A DNA stretch of 64,000 bases from Chitinophagales bacterium (GTDB lineage Bacteria; Bacteroidota; Bacteroidia; Chitinophagales; UBA2359): contig JAHDEE010000006.1 of the NCBI GenBank assembly GCA_020629005.1, positions 1-64,000 on the forward strand, in the 5' to 3' direction. Positions within the stretch are counted from its first letter, which is position 1, and the number at the start of each line of letters is the position of its first letter. Shown in pieces: positions 28,201 to 37,400 of this stretch. The translations under genes were made by a program, and so were the position numbers. The notes below the pieces were generated by a model. The model saw only the letters and a program-made list of their open reading frames with translations. It was not told where the DNA came from and made no database searches.

Positions 28201-31200
28201 ATCAAAGTATGCAGATCGATCCTTTAAGCAATGACGAAGGAGAACAACTGTTCCTACTTGAATTTACCGAACCAGGTGAGGGGGCGAGTGTAACTCAACA
28301 AGGAGCTCAATTGCAGGTAAGTCCTGACCCGGATTATCTGGGGCAGGTCCAGTTTGATTACCAAATCGAAGACTTTTGCGGTTCAATTTCTCAGGCAACC
28401 ATTACCCTGGATATTATCGATCCGGTAGAAGATCCGTTTGAAGCGGTACCTGATGTCGTAAATACCATCACCAACACCCCAATCAATATTTCTGTATTGG
28501 ATAATGATACAGGTGAAGGACTAATGATCACTGGGGTAACACAGCCTGAAGTTGGAGGTACAGTCATGATCGTTGGCGACGATATTGTATTCACTCCAGA
28601 TGATGACTTTACCGGTTTGGTCGAATTTGAATACACCATAACAGATGAAAATGGACAAACAGCAAATGCCACTGTTACCGTCCTTGTGGAAGATCCACCT
28701 GAACCAGTTTGCGATACTTCCGCATATTTAACGGCCCTATGTACAGTGCCAGTCCAACCAGAAGTTATATGCTTCGATTGGTGTACCCTCGAGGGCGACA
28801 GCATTGAAGTGGTAGAAGTAACAGCACTATACAATTGCAGCATCAATCTGGACGATCATCCCCCTGAATGCTTTGGATATACTGCATTGCCAGGTTCAGC
28901 CGGACTAACTAACGAGCTCACGGTGGTAGCCTGTGACAATAACGAGGTCTGTGACACTGCCTACGTTGAAGTATATGTGGGATGTTTCCCACCGCTGGCA
29001 TTGGACGATTTCGTCTTACTGGAGGAAGAATCAATAATGATAGATGTACTAGCCAACGATAGCGATCCATGCTACTCAATCGACACCTTGACTACCCTGG
29101 CTATTACGCAACCACTCAACGGAACCATTGAGCCGGATGCAGCAGGTCGGTTCAACTATACACCCAATGAGGGCTTTATTGGAACAGATTCCTATACCTA
29201 CCAGGTATGCAATCCATGTATCGATCTCAGCTGTGATACGGCAACTGTTACAATCACGGTCCTGGATGTCACACCTCCTGAGGAGATCATCGCTGTGTTG
29301 GATGTAATCACAACTCCCTACGAAACACCAGTTACTATCGAGGTCTTAATAAATGATTCCGGTGAGGGCATCTCCATTGATTCCTTCACTGACCCAATCA
29401 ACGGTACCGTCAGCTTGAGTCCCGACGGTAGCGCATTAGTTTATACGCCAAACCTGGGTTTCAGCGGGGGAGACTTCTTCTTCTATACTATAATTGATGA
29501 AGAAGGAAACACATCGACCGCAGCTGTCACAGTTGAAGTGCTCGAAGATGGCGCACCAAACCAACCACCTTCAATCAACGGAGATGTATTTGAAGTCGAA
29601 CCAAATGAAATAGTTACACTGCCTGTTCTGGATAATGATTCAGATCCCGAAGGCGGCGAGATCTCGATACTTGATGTTATTGGACCAGACAATGGAGGAA
29701 CAGTGACCTTCAACGAAGATAGCACGGAACTGATTTTTACTCCAGATCCCGACTTTATTGGAGAAGTGGAATTTGAGTACGTGGCCTGTGATGATGATGA
29801 CCCTCCTGCTTGTGACACAGCAACAGTGGTGATCTCCGTTGGGACGGAAGTCAGCAACAATTCCCCCGTAGCTACTATAGATGAAGCAACCCTCACCAAT
29901 ATGGACGAGTTTGTGGTCATTGGCGTCTGCGGTAATGACTTGGATATTGACGGAGACCAACTTTCTGTATCGATACTGGTGCCTTCTGCGATTGGCTCCA
30001 TTGAGCAAGATCCTACAGATGATTCTGGTTGCACGTTCATCTATACTCCCAACGAATTTATCGATGGAGCTCAAGATGTTTTCAGCTATTTGCTTTGCGA
30101 CAATGGTATTCCTGTGCTCTGTGACTCTACATTTGTAACAGTCAACTATACCTTCATCCCGGAAGAGATTAGTGCTGAGCCAGATGCAGCGACAACCAAT
30201 TTTGAGGAATCTATAACCATTCACGTACTGGCAAACGATATTGGGGAAGGCCTTACAATCATTGAAATAGCGCAGCCGGAAAACGGCACTGTAGCATTCA
30301 ATGAAGACAGTACTGCCATTATATATACCCCAAATCCTGGTTTTGACGGAGATGATCTCTTCTTCTATACCATCATGGATGCCGATGGCAACACAGATGC
30401 CACCGTTGTCACTATCACTGTGCTGCCGGATGATCAGGAAAACCTACCTCCATTGGCCAATAATGATAGCTTTGAATTCGAAGAGTATGAAGAGCTAATC
30501 ACTTTGGATGTCTTAGGAAACGACACCGATCCAGAGGGAGGATTACTCACCATCACCGAAGTGATAGGGCCCACAGAAGGAGGAACCGTCACTATTAGCG
30601 AGGATGGAACTAACTTGATCTTCGCTCCCGATTCTGGGTATGTAGGCAATATCAGCTTCGATTATGAAGTCTGCGATGAAGAAGGCCTCTGCGATACTGC
30701 AACAGTCGCAATCGCACTAGGTGGAATGGAACCAATCAACTCAGCTCCAATCGGAATAGAGGACAATTTCGATATGCTACCGACTGAAGACTTCATCATC
30801 ATCGATGTTTGTGCCAATGATAGCGACCCGGATGGAGACGACCTTAGCGTTTCTGTCCTGGGGCCTCCGGCCTTTGGAATCGTTACGGCAGATGAATCGG
30901 ACCCCTCTGGTTGTACTATGATTTATACCCTGCTGGATCCTGATGCAGACACCGACGGATTTTCATATCTGCTCTGCGACAACGGAGAGCCGCAACTATG
31001 CGATACTGTAGCCGTCATTATCACGATCTATCAAGGTACTGGCGAAGTCGAGCTAAATCCCGACGTTGTGCAAACGCCGTACGAAACCAGTGTTACCATC
31101 GATGTACTGCTAAATGACAACGCAGACTTTCCACTTACCATCACCGGTTTTACCAATCCGGAAAATGGCACAGTAGCCTTTGGTGAAGGTGGAACGGTTC

Positions 31201-33395
31201 TGATTTATACGCCAAACGATGGCTTCAGCGGTTCTGATTTCTTCTTCTACGATGCCTGCGATGCAGAAGCCAATTGTGCCTCAACCATCGTGTCAGTAAG
31301 TGTTCTACCGGAAGATGCAATCAACATGCCCCCGATTGCCAACAACGATCTGGTACTTACCGATCCCGGAGAAGCTGTCCTTATCTCGGTTTTAGACAAC
31401 GATAGTGATCCGGAAAACCAGCTTCTCACAATCTCCTACCACACAGATCCGGAGTTTGGAGTCGTAACCTACAATGAAGACAGCACAGCCTTGATCTACA
31501 CGCCAAATGATGGAGTGGACATGGTTGAAGATTCATTCTCCTACGTCATTTGCGATCCATTAGGACTTTGCGATACAGCCAATGTCTTCATCGCCATCGG
31601 TACCGATCCAAGCAATAGCTACCCGAATGCTGAAAATGACGAAGCCACCACAGATATCAATGTTCCGGTCATAATCAATATTTGTGAAAATGATTCTGAT
31701 CCGGATGTTGGCCAGTTACTGACCATCACAATAGTGGCAGAACCAGCAAATGGTACAGTGGAAATCATCAATGACACCCTGCAGAATCAAGAGTGTTTGG
31801 TCGAATATACCCCAAATGAGGGCTTTGTAGGCGAAGATTATCTGGTGTATATCCTCTGCGACAATGGAGTGCCTGAGCTCTGCGATACAGCATTTGTGAC
31901 CATTACAATGGTCCAGGATTCAGTCCCTCAACCACAGATCGATGCCGAACCCGATATCGCTGTGACCTCGGTCAATGATCCGGTGCTGATTGATGTGCTC
32001 GCAAACGACGAAGGGCAAAATCTAACAATAACCGACTTTACAAATCCGCCTAATGGAACCGTCATCTTTACCGTTGACGGCAATGGACTCATCTATACGC
32101 CAGTGCCTGGCTTTATCGGTACAGATTACTTTGAATACGTCATCTGCGACGATATTGGCCAATGCGATACCGCACTGGTCGCAGTTGTGGTACAACCTGA
32201 AAGCATCACCAATTTGCCACCGACAGGAATCAGCGATGCCTACTGTTTTGAAGATGATCAGCCAAACATAATTGATGTATTAGCCAATGATCTTGATAGC
32301 TTTGGAGGTGACGAGCTCACGCTAGACTCCTTTACGCAAGGTGCCTTTGGAACACTGACACAAGATGGCGAAACGCTACTCTACACACCAATTGAAGGGG
32401 GCACCGAGTGCGATGTATTTGAATATGTGGTCTGCGACAATGGAACACCCGTTCTTTGCGATACCGTGATGGTCGAATATTGTATTCTCAATTGTGATGA
32501 CCAAAACAATCCACCTTACGCCCTGGAAGACTATGCAACCGTAACTAACTGTGAACCTACGACCATCTCAGTGCTAGACAACGATGAAGACCCGGACGGA
32601 GACAACTTGGTTATCTCCTTTATCACAAGTCCGGCTATGGGAGAAGCAGTGCATCTAAACGGTCAGTCAATCTATACACCGGACTCTGGCTATGTAGGCC
32701 TGGATTACTTCGTGTACACCGTTTGCGATGAAGGAATACCCCCATATTGTGTCAATGGAGCAGTGTTCCTAACGGTGGAGGAATGCGAACCCGAAGATAC
32801 TATCCCGGCTGACACGCTAGTGGTAGCAATCGATGACAATTTCATGGCCGTAACTGGTGAGGTGCTCACAATGCCAATCTTGTCCAATGATACCTTGTCC
32901 CATGAACAGACTCTTTTGGAAATCATCACCGATCCTATCGCAGGCAACTCAGCCATGGTCGTTGGAAATGAAATTCAATATGTCGCAGCCCTCGGATTTG
33001 AGGGGCCAGATAGCTTGCAATACCTTGTCTGTATTGAGGATATATGTGATTCAGCTTGGGTATACATAACTGTCGGCCCTCCTGAAGAGCCCGAAGTCAA
33101 TTGCGATTCTCTCTTAATTGCCAACGGTTTCTCGCCAAATGGTGACGGCATTCAAGATTACTTTGTGATTCCCGATCTCTACGATTGCTATCCCGCAAAT
33201 GAGCTCAGGATTTACAATCGCTGGGGAGTCGAGGTTTACAACGCCGTCGGATATGGAGATGCCATTCAATGGGACGGAACCTGGCAGGAAAGCGGCGATC
33301 CGCTTCCCGATGGAACTTACTTTTACCTACTGGTGCTTGATCCAGCCAATGAAGCCCTTGAACCACGCGATGGATACATAGAACTCCGTAGATAA
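22221..33395 (+). CDS. Giant gliding-motility-type surface protein (SprB + Ig/cadherin-like repeats, T9SS type B CTD)
   Basis: A 3724-residue protein. Residues 1-23 are a signal peptide (MRILFFLLLLSIGTF ... RAQ). Residues 24-275 are an unassigned head. About 275-1335 are 13 SprB-type repeats (core YSIDGGxTYQxSxxFxxLxxGxYxVxVxDxxxC). About 1339-1434 is one SdrD_B-like domain (GVAFIDENGNEQYD...). About 1437-3620 are some 21 Ig/cadherin-like repeats (xNDxxxTxxxxxxxIDVLxNDSD ... YTPNxGFxGxDxFxYxxCD ... CDTAxVxxxV), interrupted twice by a Cys-rich module. The end (ANGFSPNGDGIQDYF, LRIYNRWGVEVYN, WDGTW, LPDGTYFYLLVL) is the gliding-motility-associated type B C-terminal domain. SprB proteins in Flavobacterium are mobile gliding adhesins; a similar adhesive role is inferred. 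Confidence 0.92.
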   Translation: MRILFFLLLLSIGTFRLDVLRAQDALDVLSLECLDSSDYLLVPMVINGEQPLEIVHSDLESTVGIYISLSSSEVHPTNIIVTPDNGEPFALEMHPTEQNTIFWTGYLPIALGDFSVQADGANIEEESFITSIYVLGSAGFTAGNIDAYFFGEFLDYNLGPPFIQPMEDCYSFDVPIAVDPQGNLHNYLLKLVLRDLQGSENPASLRLTYGDISAEFEIFGTEAFSDLAVFEQTLINVDPTGVPLEILLCSKQFNANDALGQPFFLESIALLEEDDCCFEVLDTQVTPPDCGQNNGSIALLLSEDTGPFQIDYTLPDGTPVSETIPFQNGGVTIENLPAANYIITITDTEGCELVLSNLTVPTAAGCCDDLSLTYMSFNPSACGVNDGSIDMQGVGGSGEYEFSIDGGEIWFTAGLFNNLPPGSYPLAIRTIQDDCFALAETAILTTPEGIVVTDVSVSPVSCFGDEDAQITVTVDGATAGLQYSIDAGITYQSENVFAGLAAGIYELFVSSGDDCTIEYGQILIEAPTELELIDIVDNDVNCVGNGEGSIEIYASAGEGVSLQYSIDGGETFTDNSVFLGLDPAVYQIAVRNLAGCLVTGEATINFNGADLVEFDVSFQENSGCGEQDGFIEFTALGGVPPYQYSIDGGLVYQTQPLFENLGGGFYELYIKDQNDCIGTYEAGVLSFASSESPLVSDVQYFNPSCFGGDDGVISIVAAGGSGILEYSVDGGDTYIASNTIDGLTSGLYEILVRDDAGCTVTFENEILLLDPDQLSNITIEITQLLDCESNSATVEVFTVGGTGLLEYSVDGGETYSFDNSFIDLDAGIYNVVVKDANDCSLDYEENPVIIEEPTEFLGVDVLALDVTSCAEPDGQIIITATGGVDPLEYSIDNGMTFTEENVFSGLSSGEYQILVQDGLGCEAAYTETVTLGQPDDIAITDVQTTPLVCSGDGTGQVTVFASGGAEPLEYSLNGEDWQSNNQFTDLQAGSYTVWVRDDLACLIHTDEFVSLTEPLPVTVAEVIATDLSCPESNDGTITVFASGGSGALQYSIDGGINFSSSTVFTDLPPGAYSVLVADDSDCTSDLTVATEVLEAETPIINVSITNANDCESNNGSIEIEVVDGLEPLTYSIDNGENYSSDPFFAELGGGVYQLLVRDAELCVYNYGNVELFQGAEINFTAEPAVVDPDCTGLGGSISIQVDGGAEPYAYSIDNGSSFQDTGLFENLGEGDYLIQVADSANCTANYSEVISLVAPASFEILDVLVAPFDCAGALGSIQISTSAADLSYSVDGTNFQNESLFEDLPAGSYTVVVQNQDGSCAQEYLDNPVVIEPSGDCGSISGVAFIDENGNEQYDVGEPLIEGALVSIIAPDGTLTVLETDELGAYELIGVEPGDYIVSINPDSVAENLIPITAVSETVSVGDGTGAEVDFGFAEDIPNTLELVDDLVNVDFGETVEIDVLANDLIDDLQIIDWTETANGTFELTEDGTLIFTPAEGFTGSLTIQYSAQNSAGEQGIATLTINVGPNAIDDYFITQPNTPVTFNPLTNDLGVDLSVVDFTIPDGGELILGDDGEFTFVPIDGFEGSVTFIYTIEDANGNTSTAIGTVEITFDIPTPPVAMDDTYNTFQGVSISLDVLENDSGVSIAIETLVPPVNAITLIEGEMILFTPEDGYIGDITFTYTIVDAAGQTDTAIVTVTVEADDSLVVDAINDFEETDNNSPIVIDALLNDIGAGIYISSFTQPAFGGEVILGDDGLIFTPDSNFVGQAVFQYSISDQEGNMDTATVTITVFSSDAPDAVDDFYTTTVNTPINLDLIENDTGFAIVIEEVSLPIPSGGTILNDDGTVTFIPEQGFTGLVVFTYSILNQDGLSDTATVTVNVVLEANLPPCVDTLSFCTTPLSTVPVCFDYCEPEGQPSTIVDVQTTFNCSISVTSDLCFNYTPLPQFFGMDSVYVTICDNQNPQECSVSTVFVFTLGPDQEVVLAVDDTFEIPANQSMQIDPLSNDEGEQLFLLEFTEPGEGASVTQQGAQLQVSPDPDYLGQVQFDYQIEDFCGSISQATITLDIIDPVEDPFEAVPDVVNTITNTPINISVLDNDTGEGLMITGVTQPEVGGTVMIVGDDIVFTPDDDFTGLVEFEYTITDENGQTANATVTVLVEDPPEPVCDTSAYLTALCTVPVQPEVICFDWCTLEGDSIEVVEVTALYNCSINLDDHPPECFGYTALPGSAGLTNELTVVACDNNEVCDTAYVEVYVGCFPPLALDDFVLLEEESIMIDVLANDSDPCYSIDTLTTLAITQPLNGTIEPDAAGRFNYTPNEGFIGTDSYTYQVCNPCIDLSCDTATVTITVLDVTPPEEIIAVLDVITTPYETPVTIEVLINDSGEGISIDSFTDPINGTVSLSPDGSALVYTPNLGFSGGDFFFYTIIDEEGNTSTAAVTVEVLEDGAPNQPPSINGDVFEVEPNEIVTLPVLDNDSDPEGGEISILDVIGPDNGGTVTFNEDSTELIFTPDPDFIGEVEFEYVACDDDDPPACDTATVVISVGTEVSNNSPVATIDEATLTNMDEFVVIGVCGNDLDIDGDQLSVSILVPSAIGSIEQDPTDDSGCTFIYTPNEFIDGAQDVFSYLLCDNGIPVLCDSTFVTVNYTFIPEEISAEPDAATTNFEESITIHVLANDIGEGLTIIEIAQPENGTVAFNEDSTAIIYTPNPGFDGDDLFFYTIMDADGNTDATVVTITVLPDDQENLPPLANNDSFEFEEYEELITLDVLGNDTDPEGGLLTITEVIGPTEGGTVTISEDGTNLIFAPDSGYVGNISFDYEVCDEEGLCDTATVAIALGGMEPINSAPIGIEDNFDMLPTEDFIIIDVCANDSDPDGDDLSVSVLGPPAFGIVTADESDPSGCTMIYTLLDPDADTDGFSYLLCDNGEPQLCDTVAVIITIYQGTGEVELNPDVVQTPYETSVTIDVLLNDNADFPLTITGFTNPENGTVAFGEGGTVLIYTPNDGFSGSDFFFYDACDAEANCASTIVSVSVLPEDAINMPPIANNDLVLTDPGEAVLISVLDNDSDPENQLLTISYHTDPEFGVVTYNEDSTALIYTPNDGVDMVEDSFSYVICDPLGLCDTANVFIAIGTDPSNSYPNAENDEATTDINVPVIINICENDSDPDVGQLLTITIVAEPANGTVEIINDTLQNQECLVEYTPNEGFVGEDYLVYILCDNGVPELCDTAFVTITMVQDSVPQPQIDAEPDIAVTSVNDPVLIDVLANDEGQNLTITDFTNPPNGTVIFTVDGNGLIYTPVPGFIGTDYFEYVICDDIGQCDTALVAVVVQPESITNLPPTGISDAYCFEDDQPNIIDVLANDLDSFGGDELTLDSFTQGAFGTLTQDGETLLYTPIEGGTECDVFEYVVCDNGTPVLCDTVMVEYCILNCDDQNNPPYALEDYATVTNCEPTTISVLDNDEDPDGDNLVISFITSPAMGEAVHLNGQSIYTPDSGYVGLDYFVYTVCDEGIPPYCVNGAVFLTVEECEPEDTIPADTLVVAIDDNFMAVTGEVLTMPILSNDTLSHEQTLLEIITDPIAGNSAMVVGNEIQYVAALGFEGPDSLQYLVCIEDICDSAWVYITVGPPEEPEVNCDSLLIANGFSPNGDGIQDYFVIPDLYDCYPANELRIYNRWGVEVYNAVGYGDAIQWDGTWQESGDPLPDGTYFYLLVLDPANEALEPRDGYIELRR
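23043..26230 (+). repeat. 13 SprB-type repeats
   Basis: About 80 residues each. The unit starts with a beta strand and xC, then GxI.I.AxGGxxPLxYSIDGG, then FxxLxAGxYxVxVxDxxxC. The cysteine pair is well kept. These are degenerate at DNA level. Confidence 0.85.
26236..26525 (+). repeat. SdrD_B-like domain
   Basis: One copy, with ENGNEQYDVGEPLIEGALV and the closing VDFGFAE motif typical of the Cna-B/SdrD_B fold, between the SprB and Ig-like arrays. Confidence 0.75.
27880..28152 (+). other. Cys-rich module, copy 1
   Basis: About 90 residues: CxxxxSFCTTPLSTVPVCFDYC, then FNCSI, then LCFNYTPLPQFFG and TICDN...CSVSTVFVF. It recurs at 28700, 43781, 44970 and 45531. Confidence 0.6.
28700..28986 (+). 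other. Cys-rich module, copy 2
   Basis: Pattern ALCTVPVQPEVICFDWC, YNCSI, ECFGYTALPGSAG, ACDNNEVCDTAYVEV. Same order and spacing as copy 1. Confidence 0.6.
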
Positions 33396-33428
33396 TAGCA
33401 TCTTAGATATAACGTCTAATTTTTCTGT

Positions 33429-33475
33429 AATGCCCGGATTGCCTGTTACTTAAGGTGATCCGGGCATTTTATTTG
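33429..33475 (+). terminator. Rho-independent terminator of the 3724-aa gene
   Basis: A perfect 11-bp stem AATGCCCGGAT / ATCCGGGCATT followed by TTATTT, 34 nt past the stop codon. Confidence 0.85.
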
Positions 33476-33538
33476 GCGCCAACGTGCATCCAACAGGCCA
33501 ACACAAATTTCGCACAATAAAGCTCAAAATCTTAATGC

Positions 33539-33727
33539 TTAGGAGCTAAAAGTCTCTCCTTCGCCTAAGCTGCCTTCCCGTGCTCCATTATTATTCGTAC
33601 CGCTGCTGCCTGCTACAGCATCACCTGCAGGGTCTCTCCGGCAAGCTCCGAGCCCCCGCAGGTGAGCTTCCGCCACGGCAGCAGCGGCACTCATAGCCAT
33701 TTCGCCCGGGGCTATTTTGAACCTTCC
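33539..33727 (+). repeat. Nested-hairpin repeat element, copy C
   Basis: It starts TTAGGAGCTAAAAG and ends CGGGGCTATTTTGAACCTTCC. The inner stem is CACCTGC (33622-33628) / GCAGGTG (33658-33664); the outer stem is CCGCTGCTGCC (33600-33610) / GGCAGCAGCGG (33677-33687). Both are perfect. The core is GGTCTCTCCGG...GCTCCGAGCCCC, as in copy B. Confidence 0.7.
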
Positions 33728-34124
33728 GTCCTACGCGCCACCTGATTTGCATGCCACAGATAAACTAAATTGCCATAATCGAATGCTCCCTCATCTGGCG
33801 AAATAGCGCCAATCACCAAAAGGGTATCTGTTTTGCATGGAATTGTCACTTTCCTGCCTATCGTAACAATCTGACCTTGATTATCTTGGCACAACAAAAA
33901 GTCGAAAAATTAATGTTCAATTTTGGCAGATTAGGTGACGAATTTTCGACTTTTTTGTCTTACTATTGTAAAGTATACTGTACACAATTGTATGTAATAC
34001 TATGCAGTGAAACCAAGTTCACTCTTTTACACTGATAAGACTACACAAAAAGAAAGGAACCGGAAGTAGCTCGATAACATGGATAGGGCAATTTATGAAT
34101 GGCTTTTTTTCATAAAAAAATAAC
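33728..34124. other. Intergenic, no supported gene
   Basis: A 61-codon minus-strand open frame (33712-33897) overlaps the hairpin element and has no recognisable product or ribosome-binding context. The rest is AT-rich with TTCGACTTTTTTG near 33950 and no clear signal. Confidence 0.4.
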
Positions 34125-34132
34125 TAAATTTG
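34125..34132 (+). promoter_or_regulatory. Candidate -7 promoter box (TAAATTTG) for the 3892-aa gene
   Basis: An exact TAnnTTTG match about 300 nt upstream of the start. The -33 position holds a T-run without TTG, so support is partial. Confidence 0.35.
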
Positions 34133-34139
34133 TCTTTTG

Positions 34140-34430
34140 AACTTGGTCATGTAATGGTATGAGCTTGAGCGCCCACCAGCCGCTATTATCGTACTGAGAT
34201 TGACCAGGCTGTGCAACCAGCATCCCTAACAGGATGCAAAGGCACACATCCTTAACCATCACCATTAAGCAACTGACGAAACCAGCGTGCCTGAGGTCTC
34301 TCCGGAGATTTGGGCATGCCGTATTTAGCCCCCTTGCCAGGCTTCACGGGTACCCCGTATTTACACCCAGGATGATAGCAAGTGTCTGATTCGTCGGAAT
34401 TGGGTTTTTGTGATGGAAAACAACTAAATT
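34140..34430 (+). promoter_or_regulatory. Putative structured 5' leader of the 3892-aa gene
   Basis: Contains a two-part hairpin GTGC (34211-34214)...GCATCC-CTAACA-GGATGC (34220-34237)...GCAC (34242-34245). A second hairpin is GCGTGCC (34285-34291) / GGCATGC (34313-34319) enclosing GGTCTCTCCGGAGA, the same core as the nested-hairpin family. No gene lies here; a leader role is inference. Confidence 0.4.
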
Positions 34431-37400
34431 ATGAAGAGATTCTTACCCCGGATCTGGCTGCTCTTGCTGCTTATGGCTTGTAGTACCAGTATGCTGTCCG
34501 CGCAAATTTCTGGAACTGTGTTCGCCGATCTCGATGGTAGCGGTAACCTGACGGCCAATGAGCCTGGTCAGGAAGGAGTTACTATCACTGCATTTGATGA
34601 GAACAATCAATCAGCAGCGCAAACTAGCTCTGCGGCAGACGGTAGCTACACACTTTCAGTACCTCCTGGGCAGTATAGATTGCATTTCTCCGATCTCGGC
34701 AATGCCTTCGCCGGTCCCTCCGGTGCTGGTTCATCTACCGAGGTGACTTTTGTCAATGGTCCTGCATCAAATGTGAACTTCGGGCTAATGAGACCCGATC
34801 AGTTCTGCGAAGCAAACCCAACCATTGTCATACCCTGCTACGTAAATGGTGATCCGCTGGATACAGAGGGTATCAGCCTGCAAAACCAAACGGCTGTAGC
34901 AGATGTGCTGGTTTCAACTAGCTTCAACGCTACTGGCCAAACTCCGGCTCCTGGTCATATTGCTGTAGGGGAGGAGTTAGGAGCCATATGGGGTTTAGCC
35001 TACCAGCCTCAGTCTCAAAGTTTGTTTTCGGCAGCAGTGATCAAACGACACACGGGACTTGCAGCGCTGGGAACCGGGGGAATCTACATTACGGACATGT
35101 CCTCCTCTGGACCATCTTCTGATCCATTCGTTGACCTAAATACGCTTGGGATAAACACCGGTGCAGATCCACACCAAGGACTAACAGGAGATAAAACAGA
35201 TGCTAGCACCGATTCGGAAACCTTCGGTGCAGTTGCCAAAATTGGTCTTGGAGATATGGATATCTCAACAGATGGAAATACACTATATGTCGTGAATCTC
35301 CTACAAAAAGAGATCGTTGCTTTATCTATTGGCAATCCACCAACAACTCCCTCCTTATCAGGAGTCGATACCTATGCAATACCAAACCCAGGGTGCTCCA
35401 ATGGCGATTATCGTCCTTGGGCGCTAAAGTATTACGAGGATGCCCTTTATGTAGGTGTTGTTTGTTCCGCAGAAACTTCACAGTCATCTGCTGATCTGAC
35501 CGGAATCATCTACGAGATGAATCTAAGCACAGGGCAATTTACCCAGGCGCTCTCAATACCTTTAGATTACGATAAAGGCTGTACAGATTTGAACTATGGC
35601 TGTAGTTGGAACCCATGGACAGATAACCCTGCAGATCTTGTAATTGCTGGCACAAATAGGCTAGTATATCCACAACCGATCATCAGTGACATCGAGTTTG
35701 ATAGTAATGGGAACATGCTAATCGGTATGATGGATAGAACCGGACACCAAACTGGACGAGCAAATCTGGTCCCTGGAGTGACTGGCATATTCAATGGTTT
35801 TGCATCAGGTGACTTACTCAAAGCTGCAAATCAAAACGGCTCGTTTGTTCTGGAAAGTAATGGAACCCTTGGAGCTATCTCAGGCTGTGGAGCTAATACA
35901 GGACAAGGACCTGGCGGAGGAGAGTTCTTCTGTGAGGACAACTGGAATGACGATCTGCACGAAGAAGTGGTAGTAGGTGGATTGGCATATCTGGCAGGAG
36001 CCAACGAAGTGGTATCTTCTGTGTTTGATCCTTTGGATCAGTTCTACTTTTCTGGAGGTCTGCATTGGTATGACAACGGAACAGGACAAAGAACTGATGG
36101 CTACCTCCTATATCAAAACAATGATCCTGGTACACTGGGGAAAGCAACCGGAATAGGAGATGTAGAGCTCCTCTGTGGAGTACCTGAGATCGAAATTGGA
36201 AATCGTGTCTGGGCAGACACGAATGGCAACGGTATTCAGGATCCAGGCGAACTAGGACTGGCAAACGTCGAGGTTCTGCTGCTTGACGAAAATGGCACAC
36301 AAATAACCAGCACGCAATCAAATGCACAAGGCGAATACCTCTTCACAGGACTAAATGCTTTCACAACATACATAGTGGCAGTTGAAACAGGTGCTAACGT
36401 AAACAACTTTCCGCCATCTCCGGCTAACAATGCTTCGGGAGCATTTGCCGATCATATAGACTCCGATGGAGCTGAAGGGCAAATCCTCAATGCTGTAGCA
36501 GCGACAATCACTACGGGACAAGATGGTAATAATGATCACTCAGTAGATTTTGGCTTTGTATATAGCCAATGTGAAGAACTTTCGATTGTTGTAGCCGTTA
36601 CCTGCGAAGAGACAGTGGAGGGCGGCGATGGCTCAGCCATAGTAACCTATGAGGGTGCAGTGGAGCCGGTATCCATTCTATGGAGTACAGGTGAAACCTC
36701 AGACACAGCTACCGGCTTGTCTGCTCCCCTAGACTACTCGGTTACCGTGACTGATGCAGCAAATTGCTCCGTCACATATGAATTTGTAATGTGTGAAGCA
36801 ACTTGCGATCTCGACCTTTCTTTGGAAAGTCTGACGCAGATCAGCTGTGCAGGTGAGGCTGATGCAAGCGCTACTCTTAGCATCGAAGGGATAGACAGCG
36901 GTTTAGTCGGTTATACATGGTTCAGCAATGGTGAAAATCTAGGAATAATAGGGAACCAGGCTCAAGACTTGGCGGCTGGCACATATGTGGTTTCAGCAGC
37001 AAATCAATCAGGCTGCGAAGTAGAACTTAGCTTTACTATAGAAGAACCTGATGCCCTTTCTGTGCTGACTTGCGATTCACAACCTGCATCTTCCGCTTCT
37101 GCCTCAGATGGTAATCTCACCGTTTTTGCAACCGGTGGTACAGGAAGTTACACCTTTGAATTAAATGGTACTTCTTCCAGCTCCGGCACATTTGACAATT
37201 TAGCGGTCGGTGAATACACCATCACAATCACGGATCAAGAAGCTTGTTCGACTACGACGACTTGCACAGTATCAGGTCCGGATTGTAATATACTGCTTGC
37301 AGTAATGCCAACAGCAACACAAGGGTGTGAACAAGAAAACGGCAGCCTGCAAATTAGCTTTCAAGGCAATGATGCACCTGTTGACATATACTACATGATA

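Larger units (their letters stand above)
26530..33090 (+). repeat. About 21 Ig/cadherin-like (tandem-95 type) repeats
   Basis: About 95 residues each, marked by the recurring DVLxND(S/T)D near the start and YTPNxGFxGxDxF in the middle. Two Cys-rich modules break the array at 27880-28152 and 28700-28986. Confidence 0.85.

Noticed and set aside
29483-30040. Minus-strand frames of 150-250 codons inside the giant plus-strand genes (e.g. 26352-27104, 52894-53493)
   Set aside because: All are antisense to intact repeat domains, lack domain likeness, and follow the repeat period.
33712-33897. Minus-strand 61-codon frame
   Set aside because: Overlaps the end of hairpin element C, has no ribosome-binding context and no recognisable product. 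A short remnant cannot be fully excluded.
34431-34520. Possible lipobox LMAC in the signal peptide of the 3892-aa protein
   Set aside because: A normal signal peptidase I site (SAQ) follows, and T9SS substrates with a C-terminal sorting domain usually use that. Kept as an ambiguity, not called as a lipoprotein.
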